Origin: Histomonas meleagridis
Taxonomy: Eukaryota > Parabasalia > Tritrichomonadida > Dientamoebidae
NCBI GenBank assembly: GCA_020186115.1
Contig: WSYJ01000025.1
Location: 186,001 to 250,000 of the forward strand
DNA length: 64,000 bases
Direction: 5' to 3'
The notes below the pieces were generated by a model that had not been told where the DNA came from, did no database searches, and worked only from the letters and a program-made list of their open reading frames with translations. Shown here piece after piece: positions 49,367 through 60,070 of the stretch. Numbering within the stretch: position 1 is the stretch's first letter; each line of letters starts with the position of its first letter. The position numbers and the translations under genes were made by a program.

Positions 49367-52300
49367 ATGATGACGATAGAGACACCGGGAAAAAAGGTTT
49401 TTAATGAAAAAAGTGGCTTTGCACAAACTATGATTCATCATCCTTTAGCAAAAGTTTTATCTTTTTTCCAATTCCTTCCTAAAACAAACCCGAATGGATC
49501 TGTGTTTGATCAATTTTATGCATCGTGTAATTTTCCTAAAATTCAAAAATCAGATATTACAAAAATTGTAGCCAATTTAAATCAAAACCAAGATATAATA
49601 ACAGCATTTCAAATTGTTTCGGATAAATTTGCTTATCATTCAGAACAGCTTTTACAAGTTTCAAGATTTGAAATAAGCGAAGAATTATCGAAAAAATTCA
49701 TAGTTGTTGTTTATTATAATACAATAAGTTTTATAATTAATCCATCAGTTATTACAAATGATGATTTATTACTTATCCAAAATTCATTAAATTTAATTAA
49801 AGTTTTTCCAGAAACTGTCGGAACATTAAGTTATTTAATTATTTTAACGATAAAACAATTTATGGCAACAAATGAAAATTTATTATCAGATCAATTAATT
49901 ACATCAATTTTGTTAAACTTATCGACGTTTCAATCCAACAATTTAACTGATGCGTTAAATATTTCCATTAAAATATATCCACGATGCATAGAAGAAGAGT
50001 CTCAAGACCGAATTTTAACATTTATTCAAACGACAATTGATTCATTAAATGAATATAATATTACATTTGATGACACAGAATTAACAAATTTAATACAAAA
50101 CTCAATAACAAATCCTAAATCATTAGTGATATTACATATATTAGCGCAAAATTCGGAGTCGAAAAATATATCGAAATTATATTATGAGTTAGGAAACATA
50201 ATATATAAAAATAAAAAACAACGAACAGTTACATTTCATCAAAAAGAAAATTTTGGATATTCAACTTTTTTTCCTAATGACAAAACTATATTTGAAGTTG
50301 ATTTTGATTTTTATAAAGCACCAACGCCAGTAATATTTTTTGATAAAACAATGAAAATTAGTTCTTTTTTAGATATTTCTTGGCGTGCTACGACAAAACC
50401 AATCATAAAAATATGCAATGAAATTCTTCCGATACATTTAAACATGTTTTTTAAATCATTAACAGAAAACATACACGAAAATAATGACTTTTTAATGTTT
50501 TTATATTGTATATCGAAAATATCATTTCGTTTTTCATTTGAACGAAATGTTTTTGATGCACTTTTAAATGAGGAATTTTTTTTGCCTACTTATACTATAT
50601 TTAATGCTGATAATAAGTTTAAAACTATTTCTTTTTTTCGTGATAAAATTATTTCTTTGTTAGTATCAAATGGTACTATTTATTTATCAGAGCTATTAAA
50701 GAAATTTGTAAAAAATCCTTTTTTATTTGCTGAAATCACTTTGAGAATTCAACAACATATAAAAAATATTTATCCTCAAACATTATATAATCAAGAAACT
50801 ATAAATTGTGTATTAACAGTTCAACGGAATTTCCAAATATTAACAAAATTAACAGCGAATAAATTCCAACGAATGATATATTCTGCGATGTGTTTAAACG
50901 CAAATTTTATTTTTAAGATTTCGATAAATCAATTATCTCGAAACATTGTAATAAATGATTTTTTACCATTATTAATGAGTAATACGATGAAAAGCGCATT
51001 TAATTATTATTTATCGAAAACTTCTGATATTTCATGTTGTGTATTTATACGAAATGTATTTACATTATTCCAAAGTATTTTAATTCCAGTTGAATTATTA
51101 TATGATTTATTAAATAGGTTCCAAAATTCTATTGTATATTCACAACAAGTTGCTTCAACTATATTTATTAGTATTTTTTCATATTTAGAAGAGAATTATA
51201 ATGAATCGATTTTTTCATTTACGTTAGATATAATGATACAATTCGTTATTAAAGCTCATCATTATAAATTATTAGATAAAATTTATTCTAAAGTTTCATC
51301 GATAATTGAAAAATATTCATTTGTTTGTAAAGATCAATTTTATCAATTATTAGCTACAAATAAAAACGTTTCAGCAAATGATAATTTTTTAATAATAAAT
51401 TCTCAAGCTTTAGTACCATTTTTTTCGACGTGTACATTTTTTAAAGATTTCGATAATTTATTTGATAAGTTAAATCAATTATGTGACTTTAGTAGTTATA
51501 ACATATTTCAATTAAATGAAGGAAAAATCGATTTTTTATTGTTAAATATGATATATAATTATCCAAATGATTTTAATTTTGGTGGATGTTATATTCGAAA
51601 TTTTAAAAATAAATTGGATATGTTTCAACATATAATGTGTTTATTTATGAAAATATCTTGTACTAAAAGTTCCGAATATGTTGTTGAGAAAATGTTAAAA
51701 ATCATATCTCCACGAGAAAATAATCATTTCTCACCTATAGCTAAAAGTTTTTTAAAGAAAATTTTGGTGTTAATACGTAAGAAAGATGAATTTTCATCAA
51801 TAGGTTTTCCGATATGTATGTTCAAACAATTGTTTAATGTTTCTGGATTACATTTAAAACCAATTTTACATGAATCAGTTACAACTTTTTGGATTTTTGC
51901 TGATTCATTTTTATCCCAAAAATTAAACATTGAGCCTACTATTTATACAATAAAATTACCTAAATATACATTTTTAGAAGTAAAAATGAAACGATTATCA
52001 TTACGTTTATATATTAATCAAAAAGGTAAAACATCACAATATATATTAATAAAAAAAATACCCGGAAATAAATGGTGTTTCATTACAATACAATTTCGTA
52101 TTAATTTTAAAGTAATCGAAATTATTACTGAATTAAATTCAATGAAAATTAGTGAAAATACATTACAAGTAATTCATCCTAAAGTTGATGATATTATATT
52201 TGAAGTGGGTAATATTATTAAATTATATGGTAATCATTCACTTTTAACTTGTATTTATCAATTAGGCACATTCACATTTTTTAATGGTTTTGTATCTAAA

Positions 52301-55300
52301 TCGAATATGGATAAATTATCATTAAATCCTTTTGCTAAACCAGAAATAGATCAAGTTCCGACATTTATTTTCCCGAAACATATTGAATCCGAATTAAAGA
52401 TTAATATATTAATAGGAAAAAATGGATTATCTTCAATAGTTTCCAACATTTTAGATATTTTTAGGAATTCATATCCAATTGAGCGTTTTTTATTAGTGTT
52501 TAAATTATATGATAATTGTACACAAGAATATTCGATTTTATTAATAAAAGCATTACAAACATTTTTTGGTGAGAAAATATCGAAATCTTTTGATATTTTG
52601 CCTTATTTCCTGACTAAAACTAAAAAGCCTTTTACATTTAAACATTTTTTAGCATTCTCTGATTATATTGATGAATGTGCTAATGATGAAGCTTTATTTA
52701 AATTATGTAATAATATACTTTTTAATTTTGCGATATGGTCCAAATGTAAATTTAAAGAATTCCAAAACATAATGTATCATATTAATGATATATTATTTGA
52801 TAAATGTCAAATATATATATTACATGATGATTTTTTTATTAAGATATTAGGTATTATACATTTTTTTATATGTAAATTACATCGGAAAGATAAATATTTG
52901 GAATTAATTGATAATATAATCATTAAAAGATCTTCAATAAAGTTAATACCAAATGATATTAATGTATTAATTCATTCCATATTAGAATCGGATAATATTA
53001 AACAAACAATACATTTCTTTAAGTTATTTTTAGAAATTACTGTGTTAATTGAAAATACAGAAGAACAAATTTTATTACTTCATTCAGTAAACTTTCAAGA
53101 AAATCCGATTTTATTTCCTTATTTAATTCGTTCTATTTCATTAACATCAAGTGATTTTAGTAATTCCATTTTTTTATTATGTTTCCAAATCGATGATTCA
53201 TTTGATTATCCACGAATATTTGAAACATTACATGAATTTCCTCAATTATTTAATTTATCATTAATCATTGCATTAAAAAAAGAAAAATCAATTCAAATAC
53301 AATTAGCAGATCAATTAATATTATTTAGTTTAGATGAAAATATATCCAAACTAATAAAAAAAATCGAATTTTGGATGAATTGGCCAATAATATTTGCGTT
53401 ACAAGTTAAAGAAGAAGAAGTTAAAGAAAAAATTTGTACATTTATAGTAAATATGATAATTAATGATTTTAATAAAGATACATTTGATTCAGTAATAATT
53501 ACATTAAAGATTTTAGAAACAATTACAAATTTAGACTCATTTAATTTACAAGTTTATATATTACAAAAAGTATATAATAATTTAAAACCAAATATAACTA
53601 AATCGAAATCAATTATTATAATGAGACGTTGTTTTTTAATATTATTCGTACAAGTAATGTTCGATCCAACTTCTCCTGAACTTTGGGATTTAATAAGTAA
53701 ATCACCTTTCCAACAAGAAACAGAAGAATTTTATCCACAAAAAGCAGATAAAATCACGAATATGTTTGAAATGAAGAATATGTTTTCATTATATACTAAA
53801 GCAGAAATACAAATTAAATTCCGAGACAAAAAAGTCGAAGAATTACATAATATTATACATGAAATTATAAGTCGAATGTCGAACTCTTATACATTTGGTA
53901 CATTTGTCTTAAGATTAATTGATTATGATCGAAATTCACTTGAAAATGTTCATGAAACTTTTGATTATGTTTTACATTATTATCCAAATGTTCATCAAAT
54001 GCTTCGAACTTTGAAGTTTAAAGTGAACACATTTTTAAATCAAATTAATTCACGATTCGAAAGTTTCGAAGAACCATTAAAATTTATCTCGGAACATAAA
54101 TATAGTATTGAGACACCAATTAAGAAATTCATTGAAAAGGAATTAGAATATATGGAAATCTGGAAAAAAGAATCGAAATTATTATTAAAGGATTTAATTC
54201 GAGCGGAGCCATTATTTAACTTTAAAGATTTTAACGAATGTAAATGGAAAAGAGATTTCTCATTTTCGAAAGATTTTAATTGTATTTTATTAAAACGTTT
54301 TCATCCAGAACATTCTACTAAACAAAAGATATCATATAAAGAAAAGAATTATATCACTAAATTCTCATGTTATAAAATTACAATTTCGAAAACTATTCGA
54401 TGTATTTTTTTAGTTTTTAAAAATAGATTTGAAATTGTTACAAATCATAAAATCATTATAATAAATTATTCTAAGATTCGACATATATTAACACGAAATC
54501 GTAATCAAAAGCCGACTGCAATTGAGTTTTTTTTAACTAATAATTCATCATATTTATTAGATTTCTCACCTAATACATCTTCTGCTATTATGAATTCATT
54601 CGAGTCATATCCAATGAAGAATTTGATATATAAAGAAAATGAACAATATCCACAATTTATATCACATTCGAATATATTAACGAAATGGTTAAGTGGGGAA
54701 TATACAAATTATGAGTTTTTATTATATTTAAATATGTTTAGTGGCCGAAGTTTTAAAGACCCGAATAATAATATCATTTTTCCATGGATATATTTTAATG
54801 AAGTTAAATTAAGAAACTTCGAATTTCCTTTAAATTCACAAACGGAAAATCGAATTGATCATTTTATCGAAAACCTTAAAATGAATAATTATATATTCGG
54901 CGCATCGCCTTCTAATGCTATGTTATTATCATATTATTTTGTACGTATTGAACCTTATACACAATTACATTTACAAATCCATGATAATAAATTCGATGTT
55001 AAAGAACGAATGTTTAATTCATTAAATAATTTCATTAATTCATTATTAAATGATGATGAATGGAAAGAATCGACTGCTGAGTTTTATTCATTTCCTGAGA
55101 TGTTTTTAGATTTAAATGAGATGAAAATCGGCGATTTAAAAACTTCTTATTCAACAATTTATGATATGATTTATGAATCACGTAAATTACTTGAAAGTGA
55201 TTCAGTATCGACACATTTATGTCATTTCATTAATCATTTATGGGGCATTTCACAACATGAATTTGCACAACTTGAAAACATTGATGTCTTTAATTCATAT

Positions 55301-56335
55301 TTATATGAAGACGCATATAAAAATAAGGATTTAATACAAGAAATGATACCGACATTATTATCTAAGCTTGGCTCCATACCACCGAAAGTGTTTTATAAGA
55401 ATATTCCACCACGAAGAATACAAAACAAAAAATGTTTTGTGAATGATATCATTAAAATTAAATTCCCTCGTCCATGTACAATTAAGAAAGGATTTATCTT
55501 TGAGAAAAATGGAATTCGACTAATAACATCATTTCATGATGGAACACAACAACGATTTTTTGTTGATATTAATGCACAAAATATTACTCCTGTATATCTT
55601 GCGCCTTTAAGATTAAAGCCACCAAGCGATGCAATATTTGTTGTATCGAATGATGTTGTTTTTATTTTTGATGAGAAAAAAGAGAAAATTCATTGTATAG
55701 GATTTGAGCAATATAAAGTTATAAATGTCCAAATTCCTCAAATTGATTTTGCGTTTAGTGGACCGAATGATGAAATTATTACAGCAACGAAAACAGGATC
55801 TGTTAAACGATGGAAAGCGCCTAAGTTTAAAACATATCCTTTGTTTTCGATAACATTAGAAACGATTTCTTCTGTGTATGTGAGTGATATTTATGGTATT
55901 TTTGTGTGCGCTACGAATGATGGATATTTAAGGATATATTCCATACATCAAAAGAAATTAATAAATTCTATAAACTTGAAATGTATGGTGGAAAAGATTA
56001 TCATCACTGATGGTTTAGGGTTTATTATTGTTTATAACTCATCTAACGAAATTATGCTGTTCACAATTAATGGTTTCTTCATTAAAAAAACATTCGTCGA
56101 CTTCCAGATTTATAAATGGAATACGTTTAGAGATGTTTCGGGATTCGATTACATTTGTTGCGCGAACTCTTTCGGTCATATCTTCGTGTTCGAGGCTTAT
56201 TGGCCTGAAAATGTGACACATATAGCGAGTTGTAATAAAAATATTATAGCAATGAGCTATAATAAATATTATAAGGTTATAGTGGCTTTAAGCTCTGATG
56301 CAAAATTGTTTATTATACCTTTGTTTTTAGAATAA
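49367..56335 (+). CDS. PH-BEACH-WD40 protein
   Basis: BEACH proteins (LYST, neurobeachin, LRBA families) control membrane fusion and the size of lysosome-related vesicles. The protein is about 2322 residues. Residues 1-1600 are helical, with a beta-rich ConA-like stretch near 850-1000. A PH-like domain covers about 1636-1735 (ISKTIRCIFLVFKNRFEIVT). The BEACH domain covers about 1765-2020, with WLSGEYTNYEFLLYLNMFSGRSF, FPWIYFNEV and THLCHFINHLWGISQHEF. WD repeats fill about 2040-2320 (ITATKTGSVKRWKAP, FVCATNDGYLRIYSI). ATG-ATG at 49367 is taken as the start, since upstream codons run through the WDR62 gene. Confidence 0.88.
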   Translation: MMTIETPGKKVFNEKSGFAQTMIHHPLAKVLSFFQFLPKTNPNGSVFDQFYASCNFPKIQKSDITKIVANLNQNQDIITAFQIVSDKFAYHSEQLLQVSRFEISEELSKKFIVVVYYNTISFIINPSVITNDDLLLIQNSLNLIKVFPETVGTLSYLIILTIKQFMATNENLLSDQLITSILLNLSTFQSNNLTDALNISIKIYPRCIEEESQDRILTFIQTTIDSLNEYNITFDDTELTNLIQNSITNPKSLVILHILAQNSESKNISKLYYELGNIIYKNKKQRTVTFHQKENFGYSTFFPNDKTIFEVDFDFYKAPTPVIFFDKTMKISSFLDISWRATTKPIIKICNEILPIHLNMFFKSLTENIHENNDFLMFLYCISKISFRFSFERNVFDALLNEEFFLPTYTIFNADNKFKTISFFRDKIISLLVSNGTIYLSELLKKFVKNPFLFAEITLRIQQHIKNIYPQTLYNQETINCVLTVQRNFQILTKLTANKFQRMIYSAMCLNANFIFKISINQLSRNIVINDFLPLLMSNTMKSAFNYYLSKTSDISCCVFIRNVFTLFQSILIPVELLYDLLNRFQNSIVYSQQVASTIFISIFSYLEENYNESIFSFTLDIMIQFVIKAHHYKLLDKIYSKVSSIIEKYSFVCKDQFYQLLATNKNVSANDNFLIINSQALVPFFSTCTFFKDFDNLFDKLNQLCDFSSYNIFQLNEGKIDFLLLNMIYNYPNDFNFGGCYIRNFKNKLDMFQHIMCLFMKISCTKSSEYVVEKMLKIISPRENNHFSPIAKSFLKKILVLIRKKDEFSSIGFPICMFKQLFNVSGLHLKPILHESVTTFWIFADSFLSQKLNIEPTIYTIKLPKYTFLEVKMKRLSLRLYINQKGKTSQYILIKKIPGNKWCFITIQFRINFKVIEIITELNSMKISENTLQVIHPKVDDIIFEVGNIIKLYGNHSLLTCIYQLGTFTFFNGFVSKSNMDKLSLNPFAKPEIDQVPTFIFPKHIESELKINILIGKNGLSSIVSNILDIFRNSYPIERFLLVFKLYDNCTQEYSILLIKALQTFFGEKISKSFDILPYFLTKTKKPFTFKHFLAFSDYIDECANDEALFKLCNNILFNFAIWSKCKFKEFQNIMYHINDILFDKCQIYILHDDFFIKILGIIHFFICKLHRKDKYLELIDNIIIKRSSIKLIPNDINVLIHSILESDNIKQTIHFFKLFLEITVLIENTEEQILLLHSVNFQENPILFPYLIRSISLTSSDFSNSIFLLCFQIDDSFDYPRIFETLHEFPQLFNLSLIIALKKEKSIQIQLADQLILFSLDENISKLIKKIEFWMNWPIIFALQVKEEEVKEKICTFIVNMIINDFNKDTFDSVIITLKILETITNLDSFNLQVYILQKVYNNLKPNITKSKSIIIMRRCFLILFVQVMFDPTSPELWDLISKSPFQQETEEFYPQKADKITNMFEMKNMFSLYTKAEIQIKFRDKKVEELHNIIHEIISRMSNSYTFGTFVLRLIDYDRNSLENVHETFDYVLHYYPNVHQMLRTLKFKVNTFLNQINSRFESFEEPLKFISEHKYSIETPIKKFIEKELEYMEIWKKESKLLLKDLIRAEPLFNFKDFNECKWKRDFSFSKDFNCILLKRFHPEHSTKQKISYKEKNYITKFSCYKITISKTIRCIFLVFKNRFEIVTNHKIIIINYSKIRHILTRNRNQKPTAIEFFLTNNSSYLLDFSPNTSSAIMNSFESYPMKNLIYKENEQYPQFISHSNILTKWLSGEYTNYEFLLYLNMFSGRSFKDPNNNIIFPWIYFNEVKLRNFEFPLNSQTENRIDHFIENLKMNNYIFGASPSNAMLLSYYFVRIEPYTQLHLQIHDNKFDVKERMFNSLNNFINSLLNDDEWKESTAEFYSFPEMFLDLNEMKIGDLKTSYSTIYDMIYESRKLLESDSVSTHLCHFINHLWGISQHEFAQLENIDVFNSYLYEDAYKNKDLIQEMIPTLLSKLGSIPPKVFYKNIPPRRIQNKKCFVNDIIKIKFPRPCTIKKGFIFEKNGIRLITSFHDGTQQRFFVDINAQNITPVYLAPLRLKPPSDAIFVVSNDVVFIFDEKKEKIHCIGFEQYKVINVQIPQIDFAFSGPNDEIITATKTGSVKRWKAPKFKTYPLFSITLETISSVYVSDIYGIFVCATNDGYLRIYSIHQKKLINSINLKCMVEKIIITDGLGFIIVYNSSNEIMLFTINGFFIKKTFVDFQIYKWNTFRDVSGFDYICCANSFGHIFVFEAYWPENVTHIASCNKNIIAMSYNKYYKVIVALSSDAKLFIIPLFLE

Positions 56336-56352
56336 AAATTATGTTTATTTTT

Positions 56353-56371
56353 TGTGTGTGTGTGTGTGTGT
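56353..56371. repeat. (TG)n microsatellite
   Basis: About nine TG dinucleotides directly after the BEACH stop, between it and the promoter of the next gene. Confidence 0.9.
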
Positions 56372-56386
56372 AAATTAATATAAATT

Positions 56387-56396
56387 CACTTTTTTG
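56387..56396 (+). promoter_or_regulatory. initiator-like motif TCACTTTTTT
   Basis: TTCACTTTTTTG, with A at 56388 as likely +1, lies 22 nt before the ATG at 56410. It has the same word and nearly the same spacing as the paralogue at 46.5 kb. Confidence 0.6.
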
Positions 56397-56409
56397 TAAA
56401 CATTTAGAT

Positions 56410-58472
56410 ATGACAAGAGCTGAAAAGACCAACGAAACAAAAACAATTTATGTAGAAATGCTTTATGAGCTTGAACATGTTATATTTAATTTAACAGAAG
56501 AAAATCTTGAAGATTCAGTAATAAAAACAATGAATTTATTTGAAGTGGAGTTTCCATTTTCATTTGAACTTACGATAACTAATTTAATTTATTTTTCGTT
56601 TTTATCACGAATTAATATAGATATACATATTTATCTTGATTATTTAGAACTAATTTGTAAAAAAGAAAAAAGCATAAACAAAATCATGGATTTTTTTTGT
56701 AATTATATAAAAAATATTTATTCACAAGAGTCATATTACATAATTGAAAAAATGATTGAAAGAAAGTTAATTGACTCAAACATTACAGAAAAATTAATTA
56801 CAAAATATTTTACGCACTATAAAACAAAGGCAGAAAGCAAGAAAAGATATAAAAAAGATATAATTAATAATAATTTTTTAAGAAATTATGATGTTTTATC
56901 AAAGAATGATTGGGAACTTCATAAGAAATTAATTAAAGAAGGAGTTAATCCAAATGAAATTGCTCAAATAATTCGAAATGATGAAATAGAAAAACTTCAA
57001 GAAATATCATCACAAACAAATTTTGATTTTAATCAAACAATAGAACCATCACTTTATGAAAGATGTTCATTTATTAATCAAGAAAATGTTACATTAATTG
57101 ATTATGCAGCATTTTTTTCTTCAGTTAAATGTTTTAAATATTTACTTATGAATAATGCAAATGTAAATAACACAGGTATATACGCAGTTGCAGGTGGAAA
57201 TGAAGAAATTATTCATTTATGTGAACAAAATCATTCATCATTTGAAGGTGCATATGAAACAGCAATTATGTTTCATCGAAATGATGTCTTAAAATATGTT
57301 TATGAAAATAAATTAGAAAAAATGCTTGAATATGACCAACAAACAATACCACATCCATCAAAACGAACAAATTCCAATTTATGTGGTAATCCTGGAGTGA
57401 AAAATATAAATAATTTGGGATATTTTTGTATCAAGTATTGGAATTATGAAACGATTTACTTTTTGGAACGTGAAATCATGAAAATTAATGAATATATAAT
57501 CGATGAAACAGCAAGAGCTGGAAATTTATATCTTCTTGTTAAACATTATCTTCAAGATAATAAACCTCCGAAAAATATTTTAGTATTTGCTTCAGAATCA
57601 GGAAATATTGAACTTGTTAAATATATTTTAGAACAAAAAGGAATCAATATTAATGTTGTAGTTATATGTTTTAGTAATTTGATATTTCAAAATCATATTT
57701 GGAAAATATTTAAAATATTTAAAACAGCACTTATAGTTGCATCTGAAAAAGGTTATGCAAAAATAGTTAAATTACTTCTTGAACAAGAAGGAATTGATAT
57801 TAATGCTAAAGATATTTATTTGTTTTATTTAATATTAATTTTAATAATTTGATATTTCAAAATAATATTTGGAAATTATTTAAATTTTTTAGAACAGCAC
57901 TTATGTATGCATCTTTTAATGGTCATACAGAAATAGTTAAATTACTTCTTGAACAAGAAGGAATTGATATTAATGCTGAAGATATTTATTTGTTTTATTT
58001 AATATTTATTTTAATAATTTTATATATCAAAATAATATTTGGAAATTATTTAAATTTTTTAGAACAGCACTTATAATTGCATCTGAAAATGGTCATACAG
58101 AAATAGTTAAATTACTTCTTGAACAAGAAGGAATTGACATTAATGCTAAAGATATTTATTTGTTTTGTTTAATGTTTATTTTAATAATTATTTATTTCAA
58201 GATAATATATGGAATTTATTTAAAATATTTAAAACAGCACTTATATTAGCATCATCTTCAAGAGGTAGCTCAGATATAGTTAAATTACTTCTTGAACAAA
58301 AAGGAATTGACATTAATGCTAAAGATATTTATTTGTTTTATTTAAAATATATTATTATAAATTAGTATTTACAATTAATATTTGGAAATTATTAAAATTA
58401 TTACAAACAGCACTTATTGTAGCAACTCAATATAGGTATACAAAAATAATTAAATTACTAAAATCCATCTAG
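56410..58472 (+). CDS. DUF3447/ankyrin-repeat protein with interrupted repeat array
   Basis: The continuous frame 56410-57852 encodes 480 residues: N-terminal helices (TKTIYVEMLYELEHVIFNL), the DUF3447-type core (about 165-295, with NPNEIAQIIRNDEIEKLQE and LIDYAAFFSSVKCFKYLLM), a variable stretch and ankyrin repeats. Between two of these repeats a spacer of 51 nt is retained in frame, encoding SNLIFQNHIWKIFKIFK. After NAKDIYL at about 57820 the frame leaves into a spacer and stops. Three more full cores and a terminal core (TALIVATQYRYTKIIKLLKS, ending TAG at 58470-58472) follow. Removal of the spacers would give about 592 residues. The function is unknown beyond probable protein binding. Confidence 0.7.
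57721..58423 (+). repeat. 170-173-bp ankyrin core-spacer tandem array
   Basis: GAATTGA(T/C)AT words of the cores occur at 57791, 57961, 58131 and 58304, i.e. spacings of 170, 170 and 173; the last unit has one extra codon in its core. Two spacers here start GTTTTATTT and end TTTTTTAG. Confidence 0.9.
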
Positions 58473-58570
58473 AAGCAATTTTTAAACAAATAAAATTCGA
58501 ATAATTAAGTAATAAAAATCTTGCTATTCTATTTAAATATTATTAAAATAACCATACATAATTGTATTTT

Positions 58571-58795
58571 TCAATAAGTTAAAAAATTGTTGATGTCTAA
58601 CATTTTATCCAAAAGTAATTTTACTATTTCTATATTATTATTTTTAACTGCTATATGAAGTGCTGCTTTAAATTTTTATAACATATTCCACATTATTCAA
58701 ATGAATAGTTTTTGCATTAACATCAATTCCTATATCTAAAAGTAATTTTACTATTTCTATATTATTATTTTTAACTGCTATATAAAGTGATGTTT
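58571..58795 (-). pseudogene. ankyrin-repeat remnant (two cores)
   Basis: The minus strand reads TSLYIAVKNNNIEIVKLLLD...GIDVNAKTIHL, a 40-nt spacer region with a stop, then AALHIAVKNNNIEIVKLLLD and a TGA at 58571-58573. It belongs to the same subfamily as the fragment at 3.2-3.5 kb. No N-terminal domain is attached. Confidence 0.7.
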
Positions 58796-58849
58796 CAAAT
58801 TATTAAAACATATTCCAAATTATTAAAATATTTTAACTAGATCAATAAA

Positions 58850-59420
58850 ATGGGGAATCGTTTTCTCCGTCAGACAGACCCAGTCAAATTTTTGATTCAA
58901 AAATTTTAGCGGGCAAACCATCCCTGGAATGGTATGACAAACCTACAAGAAATTATCGTCAAATATTTTAATTATATAAGGATATTTAGCTTTATTGTGA
59001 TTATATTCGACACAATTCCTACAATTGTAAGGCCTTTTTTGCTTTGCTCGACCTAAAGGAACATTTTCATATGGATGTTCTTTAAATTATGTCATTATGA
59101 CTTCATAACTTCATTATGTTTTTTTATAATGTTATTAGTGTTTCACTTTTATATCCAATGTGTCTAAAGAATCCTTCAGCTCTATTTGAGTTCCATTTAA
59201 TAGAGCCTTTTCTAATCAATGTAATGGGATTCCAATTTTCTTGTGTTTATAATAAATCAATTAACGCTATTCTTCCTGGAAAATTTTCTGTTTGTGATAA
59301 TCTCTGTTGGACCAAATCGATCCAACTTTCTGTAATGATTTTTTCTTTCTTCAGAGCATACCAACTTTATCTATATCATCTTCTTTTCCAATATGTTTTC
59401 TAAATTTTGCTCCAAAAAAA
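58850..59420 (-). mobile_element. Mutator-like transposase remnant (C-terminal part)
   Basis: Minus-strand frames read ALKKEKIITESWIDLVQQRL, then a stop, TQENWNPITLIRKGSIKWNS, NRAEGFFRHIGYK, further stops, and PLGRAKQKRPYNCRNCVEYN followed by HNKAKYP. The N-R-A-E-G-F-F helix and a terminal C-x2-C-x4-H zinc knuckle after a GR-x-K linker are the usual C-terminal order of MULE-type transposases. At least three stops and probable frameshifts make it inactive. Beyond the end lies a 21-bp palindrome, AAATTTTTGA-T-TCAAAAATTT (58886-58906), perhaps part of the element's terminus. Confidence 0.62.
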
Positions 59421-59478
59421 ACTGGAAATTTTTCTCTTTTATATTATTTTATTAATTATTTAAAAAAATTTTATGGAG

Positions 59479-59550
59479 TCGCTGATAGTGTAATGGTTAT
59501 CATGTAGGATTGTCGTTCCTGTGATCCGGGTTCGATTCCCGGTCAGCGAG
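59479..59550 (+). tRNA. tRNA-Asp (anticodon GTC)
   Basis: A complete 72-nt cloverleaf. The acceptor stem is TCGCTGA (59479-59485) with TCAGCGA (59543-59549) and discriminator G at 59550. The D-arm is TAGTGTAATGGTTATCA. The anticodon stem-loop is GGATTGTCGTTCC with anticodon GTC, and the T-arm is CCGGGTTCGATTCCCGG. There is no intron and no encoded CCA. A- and B-box promoter sequences are inside the gene. Confidence 0.96.
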
Positions 59551-59557
59551 TTTTTTT
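59551..59557 (+). terminator. RNA polymerase III T-run terminator
   Basis: Seven T residues directly follow the tRNA discriminator base. Confidence 0.85.
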
Positions 59558-59736
59558 GGTTTTTTATACACCGAAATTAAAAAACATCGTTCTTTAAATA
59601 ATTTACATTTTAATATTATATGCATGTTCGTAACTTGACTTTTGCATAAACAAAGGTTTAGCGCTTTATCTTTTTTGATTTTGAATCGATTTTGACAAAC
59701 CACATGCTAATGATGATACTACCACCATAAATACAG

Positions 59737-60067
59737 GAGATAAAAATTTGAATGATTTATCAATCTGCTTGATATTCTTAATCGAGCTTGAGAAAACTAT
59801 ATTCAGTTTAACCGAAAAAAACATACAGCCATCCATTAAAAAAGTATTGGAATTATTCGATTAAAATTATCCCTATACATTTAATATTATGATAAGTAAC
59901 ATCGTTTATAATGCATTTATATCACACTAAAACATGAATTTGATATTTACTTAAATTTTTTAAAAACACTTTTAAAAAAAAAAAAAAAAAAAAAAAATCA
60001 AAGTATCGATAAACTAATTTCAATTTTTATCAAACGTATATCCAAAATTAACACACAAGAATCATAT
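59737..60067 (+). pseudogene. DUF3447/ankyrin-gene N-terminal remnant
   Basis: Plus-strand frames read LIELEKTIFSLTEKNIQPSI, KKVLELFD-stop-NYPYTFNIM and, further on, NTQESYYLT. They match the N-terminal helices of the intact copies (LYELEHVIFNLTEENLEDS, NIYSQESYYIIEKM). Several stops and a run of 24 A residues (59974-59997) break it. It stops where the inverted copy on the minus strand begins. Confidence 0.65.
59974..59997. repeat. A24 homopolymer
   Basis: Twenty-four consecutive A residues inside a DUF3447 remnant, in a place where the intact genes have Lys-rich coding sequence. This may be replication slippage. Confidence 0.9.
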
Positions 60068-60070
60068 TAT

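Noticed and set aside
57809-58400. Splicing at the conserved ACAG before CACTT in the arrays
   Set aside because: Using that AG shifts the ankyrin frame, and synonymous ACT-GCA or TCA-GCA variants at the same place show that the bases are constrained as Thr/Ser-Ala codons.
59116-59507. Plus-strand frames before the tRNA
   Set aside because: They are the antisense of the Mutator-like transposase remnant, whose minus-strand translation carries family motifs.
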